Assembly (NCBI RefSeq): GCF_943372915.1
Contig: NZ_CALSAN010000014.1
Span: forward strand, 47,821 to 111,820
Direction of reading: 5' to 3'
DNA length: 64,000 bases
Origin: Ferrovibrio terrae_A
Lineage (GTDB): Bacteria > Pseudomonadota > Alphaproteobacteria > Ferrovibrionales > Ferrovibrionaceae
Shown here: positions 54,501 to 60,476 of the stretch, piece by piece
How positions within the stretch are numbered: the stretch's first letter is position 1
How the letters are laid out: each line of letters begins with the position of its first letter
The notes under the pieces: generated by a model
Seen by the model: the letters and a program-made list of their open reading frames with translations, nothing else
Told to the model about the DNA's origin: nothing
The model's database searches: none
Made by a program: the position numbers and the translations under genes

Positions 54501-57500
54501 AGCCGGCAACCTGCGTGGTGCTCAGCTCGGCGATATCGGTGGTCTCAAGCTGATTGACCTGCGTCGTGGTCAGCGCCTGCAGCTGCGTCGCCGTCAGCGC
54601 CTGGGTCTGGGTCGTATTCAGCGCCGAAAGATTTGTGCTGCTCACCGCCTTCAGCTGCGTCGCCGTCAGTGCCTTCAGCTGGGTGGTGGTCAGGTCGGTG
54701 ATATCGGTAGTTTCGAGGCTGCCGATCTGCGTCGTGGTCAGACCGGCAATCTGCGTCGCGGTCAGGGCCTTTGACTGGGTCGCATCCAGCGCATTCAGCG
54801 CTGTGGTCGTCAGCACCCCGACCTGGGCGGCCGTCAGGTTGGAGACCGCCGTGCTGGTCAGCGCCGCCGCCTGGGTTTCATCCAGCGAGGCGATCTGTGT
54901 CGTCGTCAGGCCCTTTACCTGGGTCGAACTCAGAGCGTTGATCGCGGTGGCATCCAGGGTGTCGATCTGGGTGGTGGTCAGGCCGCTCAGCTGTGTTGCC
55001 GTCAGGCCCGAAATTGCCGTGCTGCTCAGGGCACCGAACTGGGTGGCATCAAGCGAACCGATCTGACTTGCCGTCAGCCCCTTCACCTGTGTCGAGGTCA
55101 GGCTGCTGAAGACCGTAGAATCAAGCTGGTCGATCTGCGTCGTAGTAATAGAGCCAATCTGGGTCGAGGTCAGCGCCTGGGTCTGCGTCGTGCTCAGCGC
55201 CTGAAGGGTGGTGCTGCTGAGATTGGCGATCTGTGTCGTGCTCAGGCCGGCAAGCTGAGTCGTGGTGAGATCGGCAATATCGGCGACATCCAGCTGATTC
55301 AGCTGTGTGGAGGTCAGGGCCTGCAACTGCGTGGTGGTCAGCGCCTGAGTCTGGGTCGTGTCCAGCTGCGAGAGGTTGGTGCTGGTCAGCGTTTTCAGCT
55401 GTGTCGCCGTCAGCGCCTTCAGCTGCGTGGTGGTCAGGTCGGCCACATCGGCGGTATCGAAATTACCAATCTGTGTCGTGGTCAGGGCCGCAATCTGCGC
55501 GGTGGTCAGCGCGCGGGTCTGCGTGGTGTCCAGCGCATTCAGGGCCGTGGTGGTGAGTGCTGCGACCTGCGTACCGGAAAGACCTGCAATGGTGGTACTG
55601 GTGAGCGCTGTGACCTGGGTTTCATTCAGCGCGCCGAGCTGGGTTGTCGTCAGGCCCTTGATCTGCGTCGAGGTCAGAGCGGCAAAAGCGGTAGTTTCCA
55701 GTGCGTTGATCAGCGTTGAATTCAGGCCGCCGAGCTGGGCCGCACTGAGCCCGGAAATGGCAGTCGTGGTCAGCGCCCCGAATTGCGTCCCCTCCAGCGA
55801 GCCAATCTGCGTCGCGGTCAACCCCTTAACCTGGGTGGAGGTCAACGTATTGAAGATCGTCGAATCCAGCACGTCGATCTGGGTGGAGGTCAGCGCACCA
55901 ACCTGTGTCGAGGTCAGCGCCTGATTCTGTGTCGTGCTGAGCGCCAGCAGGTTGGTGCTGCTCAGATTGGATATCTGCGTCGTACTCAGACCGGCAATCT
56001 GAGTGGTGGTCAGATCGGCGATATCGGCAACATCAAGCTGGTTGATCTGCGTGGTGGTCAGCGCCGCAACCTGCGTCGCGGTCAGGGCCTGCGTCTGGGT
56101 CGTATTGAGCTGGGCCAGATTCGTGCTGGTCAGGGCGCGAAGCTGCTGTGTGGTCAAAGCCTTCAGCTGCGTCGTCGTCAGATCATCGATATCCGTGGTA
56201 TCGAGCGATGCGATCTGCGTCGTGGACAAAGACGCAATCTGCGTTGCGGTCAGCGCACGGCTCTGCGTCGTGTCCAGAGCATTCAGCACTGTTGTGGTCA
56301 GCGCCGCAACCTGGGTACCCGTCAGGCCGGAAATCGTCGTGCTGGTCAGCGAGGCGATCTGGGTTTCGTTCAGAGCCTTGATCTGGGTGGTGGTCAGGCC
56401 CTTGATCTGCGTTGAAGTCAACGCGGCAAAGCCGGTCGCATCAAGCGCATCGATCTGAGTTGACGTTATGCCACTCAACTGTGTAGCGCTCAGGCCGGTG
56501 ATCGCGGTGGTGGTCAGGGCGCCAAACTGCGTGCCCTCCAGAGACGCGATCTGCGTCGACGTCAGCCCCTTCACCTGGGTCGAGGTCAGTGCATTGAAGA
56601 CCGTGGAATCCAGGACATCAAGTTGAGTCGATGTCAGCGCACCGAGCTGCACCGACGTCAGTGCCTGATTTTGCGTAGTGGTGAGCGCAAGCAGGTTTGT
56701 GCTACTGAGATTCGATATCTGAGTGGTGTTGAGACCAGCGATCTGTGTGGTGGTCAGATCGGCGATATCGGTAGCGTCCAGCTGATTCAGCTGCGTGGTC
56801 GTCAGCGCCGCAACCTGTGTTGCGGTCAGGGCTTTCGACTGCGTGGCATCCAGTTGAGACAGGTTGGTGCTGGTCAGCGCTTTCAATTGCGCCGTCGTCA
56901 GCGCCTTTACCTGCGTTGTGGTCAGATCGCTGATGCCCGTGGTGCTGAGCGCGGCGACCTGAGTGGTGGAAAGATTGATGATCAGTGTTGTTGTCAACGC
57001 CTGGATCTGCGTCTCATCCAGTGCGTTTAAGCTGGATGTGGTCAGTGCAGCGATCTGCGTGCCGGCAAAGCTGGCGAGAGCCGTACTGCTCAAGGCAGAG
57101 ATATGCGTGGTCTCCAACGTCTTGAGCTGCGTGACTGTCAGACCCTTGATTTGAGTCGTGGTCAGGGCGCCCAGCGCAGTCGTACCGATGGCATCAAGCT
57201 GCGTCGTGGTCAAACCACCAATCTGCGTCGAACTCAGGCCGACAACCTGCGTCGCACTGAGATTGCCGATTGCCTGAATCTGCGTGCTGGTCAGAGCACT
57301 GAACTGCGCAGACGTCAGGATCGATGTATCGAGAAGACCGATCTGTGTGGTGGTCAGGCCAGCAACCTGCGTCGCCGTTAGCGTCTGTGTCTGGGTCTGA
57401 CTGAGCGATGACAGGATAGTTGTGCTGAGTGACTGCAGCTGATTCACGCTCAGCGCCTTCAGCTGGACCGAGGATAGCTCAGCGATGTCCGTTGATTCGA

Positions 57501-58233
57501 GCGCCTTGAACTGCGCGTTCGAGAAATTCTTGACCTGCGTGGTGGTCAGAGCCTGCATCTGGGTCGAATTCAACCCGATGACCGCTGTCGTGCTGAGCGC
57601 ATGCAACTGCGGAACGTTCAGAGCCGCCAGCGCCGTGGTGCTTAATGCCGTTACCTGCGTGTCTTCAAGCGAGGAGAGCTGTGTTGTGGTCAGCCCCTTC
57701 ACCTGCGCGGCCGTAAGGCCACTCATCGCCGTGGTGGTCAGCGCATCCAACTGTGTTTCAGTCAGGAAGGCGAGCTGTTGTGATTTCAGGCTCGCGGCCT
57801 GCGTCTCGGTCAGATCACTTAGAGCGGTCGTGGTCAGGTATTTAAGCTGTCCGCTTGTCAATGCAGCAAGCTGCGTAGCGGTCAGTTCGTCGATATCATC
57901 GCTGGTCAGTGCTGCGACCTGCGATGTGCTGAGCGCTATAATTTGCGTGGTCGTCAGTGCGCGAGTCTGGGTTGTAACCAACCCAGACAGATTGGTTGCG
58001 CCGAGCGCCTGCACCTGAGCCGCACTGAGCACGGCCAACTGACCTGCATTGAAAACTATCTGACCGGAGGTGAAATAGGAAATCTGCGCGGCAGAAAGCT
58101 GCTGGACCTGCGTTGTGGCCAACGCCGTCACCTGCGTCGTCCCGAGCGTCTGAATTTCAGTCGCAGTGAGAGCCCTAAGCTCTGTGACTGTCAGCGCCCG
58201 AATCGCCGAAGATGATAGAGTTGTAACGTCCAA
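45529..58233 (-). CDS. Giant Thr/Ser-rich octapeptide-repeat protein (4234 aa)
   Basis: One uninterrupted frame encodes a protein of roughly 0.43 MDa, almost wholly made of an 8-residue repeat (about 525 copies). Pattern: Leu at 1; Thr, Ser, Asp, Glu or Asn at 2; Thr, Ser or Ala at 3; Thr at 4; Gln, Asp, Asn or Ala at 5; Ile, Leu, Val or Phe at 6; variable 7 and 8. Cys and Trp are absent as far as I can see; charged residues are few and mostly acidic. There is no signal peptide or membrane helix. The C-terminal 67 residues or so resemble those of the second giant. The start is TTG at 58233, 8 bp after an AGGGAG SD that sits in a hairpin. I know no named family. Inferred: a surface or secreted mucin-like or adhesin-like protein, possibly O-glycosylated by the GT41 protein encoded upstream. 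Confidence 0.9.
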   Translation of the reverse strand: MDVTTLSSSAIRALTVTELRALTATEIQTLGTTQVTALATTQVQQLSAAQISYFTSGQIVFNAGQLAVLSAAQVQALGATNLSGLVTTQTRALTTTQIIALSTSQVAALTSDDIDELTATQLAALTSGQLKYLTTTALSDLTETQAASLKSQQLAFLTETQLDALTTTAMSGLTAAQVKGLTTTQLSSLEDTQVTALSTTALAALNVPQLHALSTTAVIGLNSTQMQALTTTQVKNFSNAQFKALESTDIAELSSVQLKALSVNQLQSLSTTILSSLSQTQTQTLTATQVAGLTTTQIGLLDTSILTSAQFSALTSTQIQAIGNLSATQVVGLSSTQIGGLTTTQLDAIGTTALGALTTTQIKGLTVTQLKTLETTHISALSSTALASFAGTQIAALTTSSLNALDETQIQALTTTLIINLSTTQVAALSTTGISDLTTTQVKALTTAQLKALTSTNLSQLDATQSKALTATQVAALTTTQLNQLDATDIADLTTTQIAGLNTTQISNLSSTNLLALTTTQNQALTSVQLGALTSTQLDVLDSTVFNALTSTQVKGLTSTQIASLEGTQFGALTTTAITGLSATQLSGITSTQIDALDATGFAALTSTQIKGLTTTQIKALNETQIASLTSTTISGLTGTQVAALTTTVLNALDTTQSRALTATQIASLSTTQIASLDTTDIDDLTTTQLKALTTQQLRALTSTNLAQLNTTQTQALTATQVAALTTTQINQLDVADIADLTTTQIAGLSTTQISNLSSTNLLALSTTQNQALTSTQVGALTSTQIDVLDSTIFNTLTSTQVKGLTATQIGSLEGTQFGALTTTAISGLSAAQLGGLNSTLINALETTAFAALTSTQIKGLTTTQLGALNETQVTALTSTTIAGLSGTQVAALTTTALNALDTTQTRALTTAQIAALTTTQIGNFDTADVADLTTTQLKALTATQLKTLTSTNLSQLDTTQTQALTTTQLQALTSTQLNQLDVADIADLTTTQLAGLSTTQIANLSSTTLQALSTTQTQALTSTQIGSITTTQIDQLDSTVFSSLTSTQVKGLTASQIGSLDATQFGALSSTAISGLTATQLSGLTTTQIDTLDATAINALSSTQVKGLTTTQIASLDETQAAALTSTAVSNLTAAQVGVLTTTALNALDATQSKALTATQIAGLTTTQIGSLETTDITDLTTTQLKALTATQLKAVSSTNLSALNTTQTQALTATQLQALTTTQVNQLETTDIAELSTTQVAGFSTTQIANLSTTTLQALNTTQTAALTSAQLGALTTTQIDALDTTVFASLSSTQVKGLTTTLVASLEATQVAALTSTAVTGFATTQVAAVTTTALNALDATQSGALVASQIAALTTTQISNLDTSDVADLTTAQVKALTAAQLKSLTSTNLTQLDATQTQALTATQLQALTTTQLNQLDATDIADLSTTQVAGLSTTQVASLNSTNLLALDTTQKQALTSAQIGALTTTQIDSLDSTIFNTLTSTQVKGLTSTQIGSLEVTQFAALSTTAIAGLTAVQLGGLNSTLINALDTTAFAALTSTQIKGLSTTQIGALNQTQITSLASTTIAGLTASQIAALSTTALNALDTTQAGALTAVQVAALTTTQIGSLETTDIADLTTTQLKALTATQLKTLSSTNLSQLDTTQTQALTSAQLQALTTTQVNQLETTDIAELSTTQVAGLSTTQIANLSTTNLQALDTTQTQALTSVQIGRLTTTQLDTLDTTVFASLTSTQVKGLTATQIGSLEATQFAALTSTALAALSASQLAGLTTTQIDTLDATAINALTSTQVKGLSTTQIASLDETQAAALTTTAVSNLTAAQVGVLTTTALNALDATQSKALTATQIIGLTTTQIGSFETTDIADLTTTQIRALTATQLKAVSSTNLSALNTTQTQALTATQLQALTTTQVNQLETTDIAELSTTQVAGFSTTQIANLSTTNLQALDTTQTRALTAAQIGALTTTQLDTLDSTVFSNLTSTQVKGLTTAQIGALDDSQITALSSTTIAVLAATQIAALSTTALNGLDTTQAQALTAAQVAALTTTQVKSLEITDVADLTTTQLKALTATQLKVLTSTNLSQLNTTQTQALTTAQLQALTTTQIGQLETTDIGELSTTQIANLSTSQIAALSSTNLSALDTTQTQALTSTQIGALSVTQLDNLDATVFGNLTSTQVKGLTSTQIGSLDGTQFAALSTTAVSGLTATQIGGLTTTQIDSLESTVLAALTSTQVKGLTTTQVASLEATQLTALTTTALTGLVGTQVAAISTTALNALDTTQSQVLTATQIAALTTTQIKGLELADVVDLTTTQLKALTTAQVAALEATDLNALDSTQTQIFTSTQIGALSTTQIDGLDTTIFSNLTSTQVKGLTAAQIASLEDTQVAALSTTALASLTGTQAAALTTTALNALDATQTQALTTTQIAALSTTQIKGLDLLDVADLTTTQLKALTATQLKALSSTSLNAMDTTQTQALTTTQLQALSTTQLNDLAAADIAELSTTQIAGLSTNQVRGLSSTNLQALSTTQSQALSSTQIGALSTTQIDVLDTTVFSNLTSTQVKGLTAAQIGSLEATQFSALNTTAITGLTATQISGLTTTQIDALDETAFAALTSTQIKGLTTTQISALDETQVAVLSTTTLASLGATQVAAFSTTALNALTSTQSQALSATQIAALNTTQIKGLDTTDVADLSTTQLKALTATQLKVLTSTNLSTLSTTQTQALTTTQLQALTTTQLNELDAADIVELSTTQIAGLSTNQVRGLSSTSLQALNTTQAQALTSTQIGALSTTQLDELDTTVFESLSTTQVAGLTAAQIGSLEVTQFAALSTTAITGLTAAQLGGLTTTQIDTLDSTVFNALTSTQLKGLTVTQIGALDQDQVTALSTTSLSSLAGTQIAALITTALNALNTTQTQALTTTQIAAFSTTQISAFDAADVTDLTTTQLKALTATQLRALSTTNLNALDTPQTQALTTTQILALTTTQLNSLDAADIAELSTTQVAGLGTTQIRGLSSTNLQALDTTQAQALTATQIGALSTTQLDVLDTTVFENLSTTQVKGLTATQIGSLDATQFAALSTTAITSLTAVQLSGVTTTQIDSLDSTVIEALSSTQLKGLTTTQIGALDETQVGALSTTSLSSLAGTQIAALITTALNALDTTQSQALTSTQVAAFSTTQIAALEAGDVADLTTTQLKALTGTQLKALSTTNLNQLDTTQSQALTATQVGSLSTTQIAGLDAADIADLTSTQIKGLSTAQVAALETTDLNALDTTQTQALAATQIAALTTTQLDGLDATVLGNLTSTQARGLTTAQIGALDETQLTALSSTALTGFVATQIAAISTTALNALDATQSQAFAATQIAALTTTQISNLDAADVTDLTTTQLKALTATQLKALTSTNLSQLDTTQVQSLTTAQIQALTTTQLNDLSAADLAELSTTQVAGLSTNQLRALSSTSLQALDTTQTQALTSLQIGALTTTQIDGLDSTVFSNLTTTQVTGLTATQIGSLETTQFEALSTTAIAGLTAAQLAGLTTTQIDTLVSTVFASFTSTQIKGLTTTQIGALDETQFTALSTTSIAGLAGTQIAAVITTALNALDATQSQALTATQVAALSTTQVSSLETTDVADLTTTQLKALTTVQLKALSTTNLNQLDTTQSQALSAAQVGALTTTQIAGLDIADIADLTTTQLKGLTVTQIAALETSDLNALDAIQLQTLNTFQIKALTTTQIASLESTDVSDLTSTQLGALSTTQVREIDAAAVAVLSTTQVSGLTSAQLGALSTTQFDSMSTTLLGALTATQVKGLTTTQASLLYDTQLTALTSTAITGLAPTQIAVLTTTALNALDTTQSRALSAIQIAALTTTQISNFDTADVADLTTTQLRALTGTQLRALNTTNLSQLDTTQTQALAVVQLQGLTTIQIAALDSTDFNDLTSVQVAGLTTTQIGALSVTVLGGLDTTRTSGLTSAQIAALSTTQLDAVDTTSFGALTATQVRGLTVTQIGSLEDTQVVALTSTAIAGLTSTQVKALTTTALNALNTTQTQALTAAQVAALTTTQIQSLDTSDIADLTTTQLKALTTAQIGALTTTQIQAEGTTLLGALSAVQAKGLTTTQISALQDTQVDALTTTLLTGLTSTQLAAFITNSFNALDTTQVGVLTAAQIAGLTTTQIDGLQTTDIGELKATQIAAISTTAIGSLSVTNIEAMSTTQANALTSAQTQVFDTAQTAAYLDALS
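45529..58233 (-). repeat. 24-bp repeat array, nested in 168-bp and 744-bp units
   Basis: The DNA repeats with a 24-bp period (one octapeptide) in perfect register over more than 11 kb. A landmark octad (the A-L-N-A-L-D-T-T-Q site) occurs at 45787, 46123, 46699, 47443, 48187, 48763, 49507, 50251, 50995, 51403, 52147, 52723, 53467, 54211, 54787, 55531, 56275 and 57019. Spacings are 744 bp (31 octads) in most cases, otherwise 576 (24), 408 (17) or 336 (14) bp. The first three differ by exactly 168 bp, that is 7 octads, so a 7-octad module is gained or lost as a block. Copies differ by many synonymous and some amino acid changes. Confidence 0.92.
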
Positions 58234-58241
58234 CTCAGTTT

Positions 58242-58256
58242 CTCCCTGTCAGGGAG
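58242..58256 (-). promoter_or_regulatory. Hairpin that hides the ribosome-binding site of the giant gene
   Basis: In the minus-strand RNA the sequence reads CTCCCT-GAC-AGGGAG: a perfect 6-bp stem with a 3-base loop, whose 3' arm is the Shine-Dalgarno sequence of the giant gene (TTG start 8 bp further). A second 6-bp hairpin (GCGATC / GATCGC, 58256-58274) lies just before it. Both sit in the 42-bp gap behind the GT41 gene. Melting of the stem, for instance by a protein or temperature, could control translation. Confidence 0.6.
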
Positions 58257-58275
58257 CGATCAATGGATGATCGCA

Positions 58276-60333
58276 TCACCCCTGACGCCTTTTTCCCATA
58301 TACTTCTGCTCAGCCGCCTTGATTGCTTTCGCTGTCCACAACCGCTTGTCTTCTGGCACGGGGCGGAACTTGTGCCGCGCCGCCAACTTGGCCTGGTAGA
58401 AGCCGTTGAAATCGTCTTTCGCCAGCATTTCCTGCGCTTCATGATCTTCTTCGCAGGACATCTCGTGATAGACGTCGAGATTGGCCAGGTCCGGCTGCGG
58501 CACCACACCCCGCTCGAAGTCCTGCCACATCTGATGATACAGCCCTTCCAGGCTGCGCGTATGTGCATTCATGTCAAACAGCACCGAAGTGTCGCGCACG
58601 CGCGCCAGCTTGTCGCGGCACTTTTTGAGCGCGGCGCGATCATTGCCTAGAGCGATTGCCTTCTTGACGTAGTCTTCCGGGTCTTCGCAGACCAGTTCCG
58701 GCATGCCGACAGCGTTGACGAGGCTGCCGCAGACCCGCGACGCAAAACCGCGGCCTGAGAAGGTCAACACCGGAACGCCCATCCACAAGGCATCGGATGC
58801 GGTTGTATGCGCGCCATAGGGGAAAGTGTCGAGGAACAGGTCGGCGAGCGGATAACGCGCCAAATGCTTCGGATTGGCCAGTTTCGCCGCAAAGATGATG
58901 CGCTCGGGCGCAATGCCGCGCTGAGCGGCTGCCTCTTTCAAGGTCTGGTGCACGATATCCGAAGAGCCCAGCAGCCAGAGCACGCTGTCCGGCACACCTT
59001 CCAGGATACGCATCCAGCGGTCGAAGGTCAGTTTCCGCAGCTTGTGCCCGCCGTTGAAGCAGCAGAACACTACCGCATCCTCGGGCAGGCCCGCATCGGT
59101 ACGGCTCGGCCGTTCCGGCGCGATCACGCGCTTGCGGTCGGTCGGCTGGTAACACGGCAGTCGATAGACCTTTTCAGTGTAGTAAAGCTCGTAGTCCTTC
59201 GGGATGATCCACTCGTCCGCGATGATATACTGGTGGTACGGGCTGGCCATACTGCCCGGGAAGCCGAGCCAGTTCACGATGATCGGCGCCGGCCGGTAGG
59301 ACAGAACCTTGGTGCGGGCATCGCGGGTATAGCCGTTCACATCGATCAGAATGTCGATGCCGTCGGCCACCATGCGGTTGGCCGCGGTAATGTCGTCCAT
59401 ATCGCTGATATCGACCCAATGTTCGACAGCCGCCTGGATGCGCTTCTTGGTCGGGTCTTCCGTCTTGATGCCGCAGTAATACGCGAACACTTCGACACGA
59501 TTGCGATCATGCAGTTCGAACAGCTCCGACATCAGGAAGCCGATCGCATGCTCGCGCAGGTCGGACGAGACATAGCCGACGCGCAGCCGACGCGGGGCTT
59601 TGCGCGGTTCCTGCTGCAGCCACATATACTCGCTGCCCGGCTTCGGGTCGCCGATATTGCGATTGTAGGCCCAGGCGCCGCCAAGCTGGAACAGCGGGTC
59701 ATCGGAATAGGCGCCGGTCGATAGCGGACTGAATCCCTTCATGAGATCCATCCGGGTCACCCCTTCCCAGGGTTCGACCACCGGCCACTTGTTCAGGATC
59801 ATCCGCTGCGACAGGAAGTGCTGCGCCACATCGGGCTGGTTCGGATCGAGGCTCAGGCCCTGCCGCAGGGTTGCCTCGGCCGCCACATGCTGCAGATTGG
59901 TTTCCAGCACGCGGCCGATCTGCTTGAAGGCCGTCTTCTTATGCTCGACCGCGGGGCCGGAGATAATCGCCAGCCGCTGGGTGATGGTATTCCATTGGCT
60001 GACGGCGGCATTGGCATCGCCCATGCGCTCCAGCACGTTCCCCAGATTGATGTAGGCCGGATAGAAGTCGGGATTGACGCTGATCGCGTGATCGTATGCG
60101 GCCTTGGCGCCAGCGAGATCGTTGCGCGCGCTCAGCAAGGTGCCGAGGTTGAAATCCGCCACATAGACAAGCGGATCGCTGGAATTGAATTTCGACCAAA
60201 GCTTGTAGACCAGAGCGGCCTGATCGAGTTCGCCGCGCGCCTGCATCTTGCCGGCAATATCGATCAACTCAGTGATAGGAACAGTCTGTTCGGCCAACCG
60301 CGCGACCAAACTTTCGAAAGAAACACCGCTCAT
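58276..60333 (-). CDS. TPR-containing GT41 glycosyltransferase (O-GlcNAc transferase-like)
   Basis: This 685-residue protein has N-terminal TPR motifs (about residues 25-130; for example FYPAYINLGNVLERMGDANAAVSQW). The catalytic GT41 region spans about residues 245-620. Family markers are RVGYVSSDLREHAIGFLMSE (the catalytic-site His), DILIDVNGYTRDARTKVLSY, RPAPIIVNWLGFPGSMASPY, CFNGGHKLRKLTFDRW (the UDP-binding Lys of OGT) and ADLFLDTFPYGAHTTASDALW. OGT-like enzymes attach GlcNAc to Ser/Thr; some bacterial GT41 members (HMW1C) glycosylate adhesins on Asn. The gene lies between two giant Thr/Ser repeat genes on the same strand. It is 42 bp before the first giant and 143 bp after the second giant's stop. 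Confidence 0.92.
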   Translation of the reverse strand: MSGVSFESLVARLAEQTVPITELIDIAGKMQARGELDQAALVYKLWSKFNSSDPLVYVADFNLGTLLSARNDLAGAKAAYDHAISVNPDFYPAYINLGNVLERMGDANAAVSQWNTITQRLAIISGPAVEHKKTAFKQIGRVLETNLQHVAAEATLRQGLSLDPNQPDVAQHFLSQRMILNKWPVVEPWEGVTRMDLMKGFSPLSTGAYSDDPLFQLGGAWAYNRNIGDPKPGSEYMWLQQEPRKAPRRLRVGYVSSDLREHAIGFLMSELFELHDRNRVEVFAYYCGIKTEDPTKKRIQAAVEHWVDISDMDDITAANRMVADGIDILIDVNGYTRDARTKVLSYRPAPIIVNWLGFPGSMASPYHQYIIADEWIIPKDYELYYTEKVYRLPCYQPTDRKRVIAPERPSRTDAGLPEDAVVFCCFNGGHKLRKLTFDRWMRILEGVPDSVLWLLGSSDIVHQTLKEAAAQRGIAPERIIFAAKLANPKHLARYPLADLFLDTFPYGAHTTASDALWMGVPVLTFSGRGFASRVCGSLVNAVGMPELVCEDPEDYVKKAIALGNDRAALKKCRDKLARVRDTSVLFDMNAHTRSLEGLYHQMWQDFERGVVPQPDLANLDVYHEMSCEEDHEAQEMLAKDDFNGFYQAKLAARHKFRPVPEDKRLWTAKAIKAAEQKYMGKRRQG

Positions 60334-60427
60334 CTCAACCCCATGCAGCTACCGCCCGTCCCGACGGGTTTTCTCTACCGGGAGTAAAGCGGGCTACCCC
60401 TTAAAAAATCACTACGGGAGAAGCGAT

Positions 60428-60467
60428 GGGGAGGCAGGATCATCATTTTCTGATGTCCCGCCTCCCC
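60428..60467 (-). terminator. Hairpin after the second giant gene
   Basis: A stem with 12-bp arms (60428-60439 and 60456-60467, one G-U pair in the minus-strand RNA) continues into a further 5-bp pairing after a one-base bulge, with a 5-base loop. It lies 10 bp after the stop of the second giant gene. A run of six U follows, but only some 17-20 bases later, so it may be a partial terminator or processing site between the giant and the GT41 gene. Confidence 0.55.
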
Positions 60468-60476
60468 CGCTGAGGC

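Noticed and set aside
45602..57381. Many long plus-strand open frames (up to about 250 codons) inside the giant repeat gene, rich in V, S and A
   Set aside because: They are antisense shadows of the 24-bp repeat: a stop-free frame in one repeat is stop-free in all. They lack start signals and any non-repetitive content.
44151..58233. Idea that tRNA-Ser (UGA) is here to supply the Ser/Thr-rich giants
   Set aside because: The repeats use few Ser codons of the TCA type and mostly Thr codons, so the tRNA placement is not explained by codon demand.
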